Assembly (NCBI GenBank): GCA_030052745.1
Contig: JANBVO010000014.1
Span: 248,001-312,000, forward strand
Origin: Pleurostoma richardsiae
Taxonomy: Eukaryota; Ascomycota; Sordariomycetes; Calosphaeriales; Pleurostomataceae
DNA length: 64,000 nucleotides
Direction of reading: 5' to 3'
Shown here: positions 34,171-44,550 of the stretch, in pieces
Numbering within the stretch: the first letter of the stretch is position 1
Layout of the letters: the number at the start of each line of letters is the position of its first letter
Program-made: the position numbers and the translations under genes
The notes under the pieces: generated by a model
Told to the model about the DNA's origin: nothing
What the model saw: the letters and a program-made list of their open reading frames with translations, nothing else
Database searches by the model: none

Positions 34171-35436
34171 AGATCATTCGGCGCAGGCGATCAACGAGCG
34201 CGCGACATAGGTCTGGCAAAGTTACATGGTGCGCCCGACACCCTGTATGGGAGCCTATCGACGAGAAAGGAAACAGTCTCGATTGATATCGGCACTAGGC
34301 ACAGTAGGCTACGGAAGTGACTCGCTAAAGCTTTTGCCTACTGCATATGCAGAGGATTGGTGGCAGTCCAGGATAGAAGGAAGGGCACAGGTCCAACGGC
34401 TGGTCTCGGGAGTAATGGTTTTCACAGAATCACGACAGGAGCAGGCACATCTCCGGATACGAATAACGAAGCAATGACAATCCTGACATTTTCAGGTATC
34501 TTCCTCGCAGAGTGCGCGTTCTCCCCCACACTGCCTGCCCCCAAGGTCACTTCTCTCGATGATCATGAACCCGGGGCATGGAAACCTGTTTACTGATCCT
34601 TAGCGACTCGGTTCAGGACGACGGTGGATGCCCTCGTATCCCCACATCTAGCGAAAGTTACTTTTGCCCTAAGCTTGAGCTGAAATGACGTCCCAGTTAC
34701 CTATTCCGGCCGATATGGGCCTCCGCATCGCGACGGATCGACCCACCCGGGATTCTGAGCTACGCAGTTTCCGGCCGGTCAGTTCAACGTCCTCCTCCCA
34801 CTACGCTTAGGCTCAGGCTCAGACGACCGAGGTGCTCTTCTTCGATTGCCCAATGCTATCGCTCTTCCTGGGCATGCCGTCCGACCGGATTTCGGTCTGC
34901 CCAACTGAGACCACCTCGGCGCCACAGCGGGCGGCGGCAGTGGCGCCGTGGGCTTCAGTCTAGCTCCCAGCTCAAGTGAGCTGCGAGAATCCCTGCCACG
35001 GAATAACAGTTACCCTAGCCCTTGACTTTGGGGTACGGCATGTATTCAAGATGGAAGAGAAAGCGCAGCGGATTAAGCACTTCCACACTTCACGACACAA
35101 GCAATGAAGGTCATGAATGCTGTACGACAGGGTGATGTGAATTCCTTTTTTTTATTAGATATTGGATATTACTCCCAATGCCCCTCCCATGCCCTGCAGA
35201 AAAAACCATTACATCCCCTCAAACTTTATTCCGAGAAACCTAATGGGTGCCGACCCCGTATATGTAATGGTGCAACCGCTTGATGCGAGAAGTCGAAAGA
35301 GATAGTGCCAATCCTCGCTTCCAGTGGAGGCAAAGAGGCGGTTGAATTTTCCCCAACCTGAATCTGCCACGCTCGACCAGTAGGAGCTAAAGGAAGCTCC
35401 CATGGCTGGCGGACACCCTTCTCAGGGTGAACCACT
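34171..35436. other. Intergenic 1.3 kb, convergent 3' flanks
   Basis: No gene, tRNA or repeat recognised between the ankyrin and DUF7908-like genes. Confidence 0.5.
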
Positions 35437-36406
35437 TTACGGCAGGAGGGTGGTCTGGCCGATAACCCACGACTCGAAGACGGCAGAGCAGCACTCGCTG
35501 GCAGGGGTCTCACCAGGGAAGTAGATCCCAGCCGGGAGAGTGAGGGTGGCCTCAGCAGGAGGAAGGCTGGTGACGATGCCACCGTTGACGCACTCGGAAG
35601 CTGGATTAACTGTTAGCTGATGCTCGCTTGCTTACGATCTGCATTGGGCATGAAGACTTACCGGGAATGGCAATGAGGGTGACACCAACAGAGCCAGCGG
35701 GGACGTCAGCGGGACCATCGAAGGTGGCGTACACCTGGCCAGTGAGGTCCTGGACGAAGCCTGCAGCACCGCCAACGAAGGCAGGGTTAACCCACTCGAC
35801 GACATCGCCAGTGAGGCCCCAGACGGTGCTGATGATGCCGACAGTGGCGCTGACGGCGATACGCTCGTAGGGGACGGTGCCGTCGGTGGAGACGACCTCA
35901 CCGCCGGACACGAGCTGGCCGGCGACGATGGTGAACTGGGTGGCGAGCGAGCAGTCGGTGGGATTGACGGGGCCGGCGCCGCCGACGAAGCCGCCGTTGG
36001 TCTGGCGCTTGCCGACGAGGCCACGGGCGCGGACGGCATCACCGCCGTTGCGCTGGACGCCCAGGATGAAGGGCGTGGGCACGTCGGTGACCGCGGGCAG
36101 CGGCACGCCGGTGCTGGAGGAGGAGCTGGCGGAGCTCGTGGTCAGGGTGGCGCCCGGGCTGGTGCTGCTCGTGATGGTGGTCGGGGTCGTGCTGCTCGTG
36201 GTGCTGTTCAGGAGAGAAGAGCTGGACGAGGACACCGAGCTGGAGCTGGAGCTCGACGTCGCGGACGAGGTGGTGCTCGACGAGGTGTTGAAGAAGTTGG
36301 AGAAGGAGTAGGTCGGGAACGCCGAGGAGCTGGAGCTCTGGGCGGAAGCGACGCCAGCGAGGACGGCGGCCACGAGGGCGGCGCCGGATGCCTTGGGGAA
36401 CATCAT
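35437..36406 (-). CDS. Secreted Ser/Thr-rich protein with DUF7908-like domain
   Basis: Two exons, complement(35437..35600, 35662..36406), give 302 aa. A signal peptide (1-22, ending GVASA) is followed by a mucin-like Ser/Thr stretch (about 23-100), probably heavily O-glycosylated. A dibasic GKR (132-134) precedes QTNGGFVGG and a globular domain: DCSLATQFTIVAGQLVSGG, TVGIISTVWGLTGDVVEWVNPAFVGGAAGFVQDLTGQVYATFDGP, then after the intron ASECVNGGIV and TPASECCSAVFESW. The latter half matches a family seen in Sordariomycete wall and secreted proteins (DUF7908 as I recall). No C-terminal hydrophobic tail, so GPI anchoring is unlikely. Probably a wall-associated protein; function unknown. Confidence 0.82.
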
Positions 36407-38989
36407 GTTGGGCGGGGCTAAGTCGGTATTACTGACTTTGGGAGGGGATTGTTGTTGAAGAGGACGGGCGAACAAGCTGTTGCTCTCCGAGAGTCGAAAT
36501 TCACACAACGAGGTAACGAACGACGAAACGATGGTTTGCTGAGAGCTACTGCTGCAGACGATCAACTCGAGAGCTGGACAGAGGAGAAGGAGGGCGAGTT
36601 GGGGTTATTTAATCCAGGCAACGCCCGCAAGTGATCGACCGAGAATCAGTCAGGAACAGCCGATCGCGTCGAGCGTCGAGCGAGACTCCACGCTCCGTGT
36701 GGAAACAAAAACGATCGCGGGTCTCCAGGGCAAGGCCATTGGAATGCATGGAATGTCGCCGGTTGTGGCCCCTCGGGGAGGCGTCCTCGCGGCGCTCGCC
36801 CACCCGTTTGCGGCATACTGCCACTCCCGCCAGGCGAAACAAGGATACGGAGTGAACGTGCGGTCGAAGCATAAACGCGACTAGCAACGTGTCGGCCAAA
36901 GTATAAACGCGCCCAGGGCGTCCTTGTGCCTGGCACTGCCCGCAGTCGCCGCTGTCTCTGGCTGGAATGGCGCCGCCGATCTTCACACCGGGCTGACTCG
37001 GGGGTTGCGCTGGAGGAGTGGCTTGTGGAATGTGCGCTTGATCGAGTTGAGACAAGAGCCTCATGAACTTGGGCGCCGGTCGCAACGGCCCGGAATGTGC
37101 TGGGACGGATATAGAAAGGGATCGCCTTAATTGACTCGCCTGCTCCCGTATGTGCACCCGCTCCCTGTGTCCCGAAGCGGCTAGTGTCTCAGTAGGCTGC
37201 TGCTCGCACCAGCAGTTTGAAGAGACCAGCAATTAACCGCTTGTCTTATTCCGGTATGACCACTGTGAGTTTATGGGAAGGGAGAGCGTTGGCCTACGAA
37301 GCAGCCTGACTCGTGCACGAATGTATGCAATCTCACACCATCTCACTACAACAACACCTCAAGAACGGCAGAGACATAGTATTGTCTCGTTCTCATGGTG
37401 ATTCCCGCAACCCCATGAAACCCATGAAACCCATGATGGCTCTCTTCGCTAGGTTTGACGCAACAGAAGATGGCCTCAATGGACACAGGCGCTCCCAGAG
37501 TATCACTCTCGTCAGTCGTTGGACCTGTCTGTGTACGCTGAATGCTCAAGAGGCGGATCCTTGAGTCCTACACTACTAGCACGACAGACGACCTGAGGCA
37601 GTTCTGCGCTGGGATCAAACACGAAGATTAGTGCTTGAGTTGAGCTGTCCTACCTTACTGCTTCCGTCTGGCCAACTTGTGCATCTTCTGCCTGGTAATT
37701 GGTTGATCGGAACATCGACTGCAGTGTACGATCTGTATTCCTTTCTCTGTACCTCAATGAGCCGAGCTCGACCGCGGTCAGCTCATTTGCAGCTCCAGTC
37801 CGGCATGCGCTATTGCAGGTGTATGACGCATGGTGTCTCTCCCTCTGCCCTGCTCCGGGTAATTATCCCCATTCTCCTTCTCTTTGTTTTCATCCGCCAA
37901 GTGGCACCCGAATCTCGTAAAACAGGTCTCGGGCAAGTCGAACAATTCCATACATGACGGATCCGGCATGCTCTGATGCCCATGTCCTCCGCTAGAACAG
38001 CGCTACTGTCAGCGTGATGGAGCAGTGACGACCCGTCTTCCCGTCGCCATTGGCTGTTTTGGCGCTTTAAGGTTCGGACTTTATTCCTCTAGAGCACGTC
38101 TTCAACGGATACAGCTTCCGCCGCTGGCCCCCCAAGCATCTCCTTCGTCTGCGGGGCGGCCTTGTTTAGCCACTGCTCAGAGAGGCCGGCGTCGACTCGG
38201 CGCAGGTGCACGTAAGGGCCGCGCCCGTGGGCTCATTCCTCACGCCAAGACTCACGAAGGCACAACAGTGCTTTTGGTTCAACGGCGCCGAAGCTTTCGC
38301 CGTTGTTGTTTCTTGCTATAGCTCCTTTTCTGTAGCGAGAAGCATTGGATGAGGACCTAGGCCATGGGCAGTGAGTGGGTCGGGGCGATGGGTGATTTTG
38401 CAGAGCAATAAGAAGGGTGGTCTCCCCTCTTGAGCACGAAATCCAAGATCTGTGGGCTAGAGGTGTTTCAATGGCACCATGTCTTGAGGTGGTATTCTAC
38501 GCCAGTTTGGGCTAGAACCGTGTTAAGGCTGAGATGGGATTCCCAAATTCCTCTCTCCCCTCTTGCATTTGACGCTCTAGAACGCGGTCGCATCTTCGCT
38601 GTCCCGTAACACTGCCTTCTCTCTTGAGGATCCGGTCGCCGCTTAATTGAGCGGCGGTAGTTTTCATCTTTCTCTCCCAGCGATAGCAGCCCATTAGCGA
38701 TGCCGTCCCTAACGACGAGCTGAGAATCGGTTGCTTACGTTTGCCGCTCCAGAATCGCTTGCCAACAGTCGCTCAAGGATATTGAGAAGATTATCTTAAG
38801 CAAGCAATCCCGTAGCAGCTTTCACGGCCACCGGAGCGACCGATGTCCGTGTCCCGTCGGATTTGCGTGTCGAAGGATTTAGCGTAAAGTTCGCGTTCTC
38901 GATATGCTCGGCGGATAAAAGTCTCGGATTCGTAATCAGCACAGCATCTTTCCCTTCAAGTCATCCTGATTCCAACAGGAATCGTCGCC
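36407..38989. other. Gene-free 2.6 kb interval
   Basis: The longest stretch without a supported gene. It holds the promoters of two divergent genes. A triplicated CCCATGAAA-like unit occurs at about 37412-37437. No transposon ORF, tRNA or domain recognised. Confidence 0.5.
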
Positions 38990-39838
38990 ATGAAACTCAT
39001 CGTAGCCGGTGCCACGGGATTCGTAGCGAGCGAGGTGATCCGCCAGAGCCTGCGACGTCCAGAGATCACATCAGTCGTTGCTCTGGCCCGTAAACCCGTC
39101 CCACCGCCGCCCCACGCCGAGTCCGCCGAGGAGACGAGCAAGCTGAAAAGTGTGGTCGTGGAGGACTACGGCGAGTATCCTGACGATGTAAAAAAGGAGT
39201 TTGCCGGAGCTGACGCGTGCATATGGTCCGCTTCTGATTAACGCCCTTTCTCGTTCGCATCGGCACTGACACACATCCTAGGACCGTCGCAATCACGCCG
39301 AGCAGGTCCAGCGGAATGGATTGGGACTATGTCAAACGCATCTGCCAGGACTGTACGCTGGTCGGCCTGAAGGCCATTCGTGATTCCGGCCCATACAAGC
39401 CCTTCCGCTTCGTTTATATGAGTGGCGCACTGGCGGAGCGAGACCAGACAAAGACGCCGCGGTTCAAGCCGGAGTACAGTCTCATGCGGGTGGGTGACCG
39501 GACTACATATCTAGAGCTCGTGGTCCAATCTGTGGCCCAGATAGAGTGGCTGACTTTTTTTGCAGGGTGAAACGGAGACTCAAGTTCTCGCGTTTGCCTC
39601 GGAACACCAAGAGGATATTGAGGCGTCCATCGTGAGGCCGGGGCTCATAACGGCGCCGGGGGAGATCAAGCGAAACTTGATGGCCTTTGCGGTCAAGACG
39701 ATTATCTCCGCGCCGACAATAAGTGTTGCAGAGGTCGCTGCTGCAATGCTTGACCAAGCCGTCTCCGGAATCGAGAAGGATACGTTGGACAATGGAGACT
39801 TGGTCCGCATTGGGCAGCGTGCCCTTGCCGAGCCGTGA
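38990..39838 (+). CDS. NAD(P)-binding atypical SDR, NmrA-like
   Basis: Three exons, join(38990..39225, 39282..39489, 39566..39838), give 238 aa. The Rossmann motif is at the N-terminus: MKLIVAGATGFVASEVIRQSLRRP (GxxGxxxxE type, 7-15), followed by VVALARKP. Later features are DCTLVGLKAIRDSGPYKPFRFVYMSGALAERD, with a Tyr in the VYMSGA strand, and the IEASIVRPGLITAPGE segment typical of atypical SDRs. Introns are GTCCGC...CCTAG, giving ACIWTVAI, and GTGGGT...TGCAG, giving SLMRGETETQ. The YxxxK catalytic pair of classical SDRs is not evident, so it may be a binding or regulatory protein rather than an active dehydrogenase. No obvious partner nearby. Confidence 0.85.
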
Positions 39839-40525
39839 TGACTCGGGCCGGACCGCGCCCCGCCTGTCTAGGTAGGTGGTGGGAACCGGGCCAGGACCCA
39901 CTCTTCCGGAGCACGGCCGGTGCCGGGTTGGAGGCGTCGCGGTTAGTCAAGACGGGAACGTCCGACATAGCTACCTACGTACCCTGATGGACGATCGGAT
40001 AGATGATAGATTGACGCCTGAAGCGTGCACTATGCTCTCTATTCATCGCTCTGACGCTCTGACGGTCCGTACGTGTCGAGCGAGCGGGCAATTAGCGTAG
40101 CCACGCCGTAAGCTTGATGCAGGCTTGACACATCTGTCTGTCCGCGAAATGTAAGCTCGCCAGTCATTGGCACTATTTTATTTAAAGATTCTGTAACCAT
40201 GGATGTTGACTATCATGCCAGAATGTTCTATCCGGTGATTGGCTACCCAAGGTGTCCACGATGGCTATGCGGGAGGCCTACCAACTCGACTGCATAATAC
40301 TTGGATCAACCGAACTCTATCATTTGGCAGGAAAAGCTTCATCTCAGAAACATACCTACTCACATAAATTATGGTACTCCCAAACTTTCGTCGTGATCGC
40401 GGCCTCGGAAGGTTGTCTTTATTTTCCATATGCTTCTCTCTTCCCAGGGATCGTGCATTTGACCTCCTACCTAACCCTGACCTCCGTAAGCTTCTTTCGC
40501 TACCAGGTATCACATACAAGCAATC
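39839..40525. other. Intergenic, no gene recognised
   Basis: A 687-bp gap; it should contain the zf-GRF gene promoter. Confidence 0.45.
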
Positions 40526-40888
40526 ATGGCAACTACCACATTCACTCATAATACGGTCCTGCTCCTACGATTTGGCTTTCTTATCGACGTCAAACGTTGT
40601 AAAGCGCCGAACTGCCGCAACTGTGGCAAGCCTACGTCGCTCTACATGACTCATTCCGACAACCCGAACGGGAACGGCAGACGACCGTACTACGCTTGTT
40701 CTACCTGCGAGTATGGAAAGGCCTTTAGTACCTGGGCAGATGCTGTAGGCGTGGAGCCTAGTAACCCACGATGCGAGTGCGGGCGATTGAGCCGGCGGAA
40801 TACCGTTGGAGTGTACAACTTGAAACCAAATAGGAGCTTCTGGGTTTGCGCAGTTGGAGGATGCGACTTCTATCGCGAGGGGAAATAG
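40526..40888 (+). CDS. Small double GRF-type zinc-finger protein
   Basis: A single exon of 120 aa from ATG 40526. Two zinc-binding modules are visible: CRNCGKPTSLYMTHSDNPNG with RRPYYACSTCEYGKAFSTW (Cys30, 33, 58, 61), and RCECGRLSRR with SFWVCAVGGCDFY (Cys83, 85, 108, 113). The spacing and the aromatic Y.C..C/FW.C....C.FY ends are those of zf-GRF domains, which bind single-stranded nucleic acid in Topo III, NEIL3 and APE2. Stand-alone small GRF proteins are common and amplified in Sordariomycetes, with unknown roles. The first 25 residues are hydrophobic and unconserved, so the true start may be downstream or involve a 5' intron. Confidence 0.78.
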   Translation: MATTTFTHNTVLLLRFGFLIDVKRCKAPNCRNCGKPTSLYMTHSDNPNGNGRRPYYACSTCEYGKAFSTWADAVGVEPSNPRCECGRLSRRNTVGVYNLKPNRSFWVCAVGGCDFYREGK

Positions 40889-41487
40889 CCAAATCTTGGC
40901 TCTGGTATTGATGCTCAGGAGGCGGTAATTGCTCGAGCTTGCAGGAGCGACCATATCGAGGCTTGACCTGCCTCTTGTTCTGCTCGTGCTGAGCCGTGAA
41001 GCTGGGCTGCTTGTGTTTCAAGATAAGATTGTAGCTGGATAATGTCGTGTTTAATTCACCCCGTCTCAGTCTACTTGACATGGCTATATCCGGACAAATC
41101 GCTGTGCTCAGTAACGTTGAATCGGCTTTGTGCCTTCCGCTTGATGTCTTTGTATTTGTCCAGGTCAAAAGCTGCTTGTGAATCAAGACTAAACAACGAG
41201 TCCTTTGAGGCTGGATCTGCGGCTACAAGTCATTGTTGGTAAACAATGCCTTTGACTTTGTTGTCTGTGGAATCCCATTGTTCAACGTTGAACGGGCTAT
41301 AAGATCTATAACTAAGGGCTCGCTGATGAATCCATATTGAGGCTCTTATCGAATCTTTCCTCCTGCTCTAGCTAAGGTGCACATCTCCACTTTCGAGTCT
41401 TCTATCTCCCCATCCCCTCAATCTTGATTCGGAGCCTGTTGCTGCGAGGGCGTTCATTCCTCTGCCTCATTCTTGCATGGTCATTGA
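40889..41487. other. Intergenic, no gene recognised
   Basis: A 599-bp gap between two plus-strand genes; no repeat or RNA gene seen. Confidence 0.45.
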
Positions 41488-42873
41488 ATGCCATCATTGA
41501 AGCGGCGGGCCTCATCTGTGCTTCTAACGGCGACGAAGAAGAGGCGTACTACGAAGCGAGAACAGAGAAAGAACTATTCCATCATGGCTACACTTCCTGT
41601 CGAGCTGCGTCTCAAAATCTACCACCACACCTGGGAGTCCCGATTTGTCAGCCTCCGTTGGCGCCATGAGAGCGGCCCAGGCACTCCCCTGAACTTCTAC
41701 TCCAGCACCCCTCCTCCCATCACACTCCGCCTCAACCACGAGGCCCGCGAGGAGACCATGAGGCACTACTACATCATGTTCGGTACCTCCGCCCTGACCT
41801 GCCGCGTCTGGTTCAACCCCTCCCTCGACGTCGCCCACCTATCCGACCAGCGCTGCGACTGCGCCGCGCGCACCTCCTGCGCGCCCCTCGGCTTCCCATG
41901 GAACCGCGGCCTCCACGCCGTACAGCACCTCTCCCTCGGGAAGCACTACTCCGGCCCCGGCGCCCGCTACCTCTACAACGACCTGCTGTGGGGACTCCGC
42001 GCCCTGGACCTGACCATCCCGGTCATCGCGCTGCGGTCCGTCTCCTTCTGGGACCTGTGGGACAAGGCCCCCGCCCCGGTGCAGTACCGCATCGTGCGCG
42101 TCGGCCAGCGGGCCGAGCGCACACGCCTGGTGGGCCGCGTGTACGAGCCGCACGACGACGACTCCGACGAGGTCACGACGTACCTCTGCTCGCTGCAGAG
42201 CGGGCGGGTCCCACTGATACTGGACGGGGCCGTGCTCTTCGGCACGGAGAGCGGGAGGCTTCCACTGTACCCGGACTGGGTGGCGCTGGTGGTCGCGGAG
42301 CATGGTGTCACGGAGCACGCCGTGTCCTGCCTGGCTGGGTGGCACAACTTCGTGAGCACCACCTGGCCCGGAGAGCACGACGACGCGTTCGGCGGGCTGG
42401 AGTGGAACAGGGCGCGGAGGCTGAAGATTCTGACCCTGGGCCTGGAGGACTGCAACCTAACCAAGATGATCGCTTGCCAGGGCGTGTGCTTCGATGAGTA
42501 CCCGGCGGGGTTCCCGGCGGAGGTGATGCCGCGGGTGGCTGGGCTCAGGGTGACGGAGTACGTGCGAGAGACAATCGGCGGGGCGGACCTCCGGCGGGAC
42601 CTGGAGGCGGAATTGCTGGACCAGATAACCATCATGCCTACGACCACGGAGGACGCGATGCCGGAACTGTTGCAGCTAATATCAATCCCGCCGCCGCCTC
42701 CGGCTATCCCTCAGGGACAGGGACAGGGAGACGAGAGTCCGGAGGAAGAAGAGGTGAGTGAAAGCCAGGAAGAAGAGGTAAGTGAGAGCGACAAGGACGA
42801 GGACGATGACGATGACAACGACGACGACCCTGATTGGGTTGGATCTGATGATGATGGAATAGATACCATCTAA
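41488..42873 (+). CDS. 2EXR-domain protein with acidic tail
   Basis: Intronless, 461 aa from ATG 41488. A Lys/Arg-rich N-terminus (RRAS..TATKKRRTTKREQRKN) looks like a nuclear localisation signal. The 2EXR-type segment follows from Met33: LPVELRLKIYHHTWESRFVSLRW, then PPITLRLNHEAREETMRHYYIMFG, the fungal F-box-like fold. A Cys-rich DQRCDCAARTSC loop follows. The C-terminus is strongly acidic (ESPEEEEVSESQEEE, DKDEDDDDDNDDD). If translation starts at Met33 (41584) the basic region is lost. 2EXR proteins are very numerous in Sordariomycetes and uncharacterised. High GC creates long spurious antisense frames over this gene. Confidence 0.85.
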   Translation: MPSLKRRASSVLLTATKKRRTTKREQRKNYSIMATLPVELRLKIYHHTWESRFVSLRWRHESGPGTPLNFYSSTPPPITLRLNHEAREETMRHYYIMFGTSALTCRVWFNPSLDVAHLSDQRCDCAARTSCAPLGFPWNRGLHAVQHLSLGKHYSGPGARYLYNDLLWGLRALDLTIPVIALRSVSFWDLWDKAPAPVQYRIVRVGQRAERTRLVGRVYEPHDDDSDEVTTYLCSLQSGRVPLILDGAVLFGTESGRLPLYPDWVALVVAEHGVTEHAVSCLAGWHNFVSTTWPGEHDDAFGGLEWNRARRLKILTLGLEDCNLTKMIACQGVCFDEYPAGFPAEVMPRVAGLRVTEYVRETIGGADLRRDLEAELLDQITIMPTTTEDAMPELLQLISIPPPPPAIPQGQGQGDESPEEEEVSESQEEEVSESDKDEDDDDDNDDDPDWVGSDDDGIDTI

Positions 42874-43136
42874 CCTGTTGTCGGGGAAGGTTTGCTCAGC
42901 CAACTCACTAGGTAAGTGTGGTCCTCTAGGAGCACCTACTCTCCTTATTGTTCTTGAATGGGACTCGAGTGGCGTTTGTCATTGATATCGTCGAGTAGCC
43001 CGTATGAACACATTGGATGCAGGTAATGAATTCCTACTAATAAGTGCACTTCGTAAACGCGTGACTGAACGCACCCACAATTCCTCCGGGTATCAAAATG
43101 TTTCCTCCGTATCGCCCTCTAAGAACCGTATCTCTT

Positions 43137-44550
43137 CTACATCGCCCCCATCCATTCCATCCCCATCACCCCCACCGCCACCCCCAGCCCGAGCCCGGCG
43201 CCTGCGATTGCCGTACACCTCGCCGCAGCGGCTCCGTCCGTACTAGAGCTGGAGCGCACGCTGGTGGTCTTCGCCGCTGCTCCCCCGCCCGACGTCGACA
43301 CAGTACAGCTCACCGTGCACGGCAGCTCGCTGATGAAGGGCGTCGCGGCAGCCGAGCCGGTCTGCGTCGACCCCACCGGCGTGAACACGGGCGCCTGATC
43401 GCTCGCCGTGAAGTTGGGCTGGACATTGTCGTCGTCGGGGCTCAGCACGTTGTCGATCATCTGCACGACGCCGTTGGCAACCAGGATGTCCGTCTGGATG
43501 ATCTTGGCCGAGTTGACGAAGATGTCGTTGTTGAACCGCCGCACGTGGATTCTCTCTCCGGATATCGACGTGCTGAAGGTCGAGTTGGCTGTCATCTGCT
43601 CCGACTGCACGACCTGCCCCGGCAGCATGTGGTAGCGTAGCACGCGCGACAGCTGGTCCTTGCTCATGGCCGCGAAGGTGCCCGCCAACTGCTGGAAGGC
43701 GGCGTTGCGCGGGATGATGAGCGTGATGTTCGACGCGGCGGTGAACTCATCGACCAGGTCCGCTGCATACAGCGCGCCCAGGAAGGATGCAAGGTCGGTG
43801 TAGGCGTCCCGAGCGGTGACCTCAAGTGAAGCGGGCACGACCATCACGGAGTCGATGACCTGGATGAGGCCACCGTCGAATGCGATGTCGCCCTGAAGCA
43901 CAGTCGCCCGCGATGCCAGCCCGGAAGTGAAGACGACGACGTTGCCGGGCTGGTGGGTGATGATGACGTTCTGGCCGCCGGTGACGTTGGCCTGTGAAGG
44001 GTCGTCTAGCAGCGTGTGTGCGAAGACCCATTTTCCGAGTGGTATCAAGGAGAGGGCTACCTCGCCGCTTAGAATGTGGTACTGCAGCAGTGGTGTCACC
44101 ACGCTGGTATTCTTCGCGTTCCAGCCCTGCAGCTTAGCGAAGGCGCCGTCACTTGGAGCGATGATCTGGTGCAACTTTGTCAGTTTTTGCAGATGATGGC
44201 GCTCCTGCAGCAGGGAATCTGTAACTCCGTGCACTGCAGTGCGACACGCCCACGGCGTCATAACTCCAGGGTACTCACCGTGACTTGATCCGGAAGATTG
44301 CCGAAGATGTCAGAGCGGTCCTAGCCCGAGGCGTCAGCTAGACTGCAGGATAGACTGGTCGGATAGTAGAAAGAGATCTTCGTCATGAGCATACTTTCAC
44401 CAGGCTCCGGAAGGTGGTCAAATTTGCCTGCTCTGAGAGAACGCTGTCTAGGCTTGCGGCTGCGGCCAGTGGCGCCGAGACGGCAGCCGACAAGAGCGCC
44501 AGCAAGACGGTCGGAAGGCGGAATGCCGCCCGTGCGCTTGTTCCGAACAT
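43137..44550 (-). CDS. Fasciclin-domain protein, probably GPI-anchored
   Basis: Three exons, complement(43137..44165, 44279..44320, 44395..44550), give 408 aa. Signal peptide about 1-32 (LLALLSAAVSAPLAAAA). The first FAS1 domain covers LDSVLSEQANLTTFRSLVK, VTIIAPSDGAFAKL, LLQYHILSGEVAL and GLIQVIDSVMVVP; the second covers ALYAADLVDEFTAASNITLIIPRNAAF, LRYHMLPGQVV and IFVNSAKIIQTDILVANGVVQMIDNVL. The 42-nt middle exon (DRSDIFGNLPDQVT) is very short. The C-terminus is Ser/Ala-rich with a terminal hydrophobic segment (AIAGAGLGLGVAVGVMG), consistent with GPI attachment. Such proteins act in cell adhesion and appressorium biology in other fungi. Confidence 0.93.

Noticed and set aside
41839-42647. 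Long antisense frames of 179 and 224 codons
   Set aside because: They lie wholly over the 2EXR gene, which has clear domain evidence; a GC-rich third-position effect explains them.
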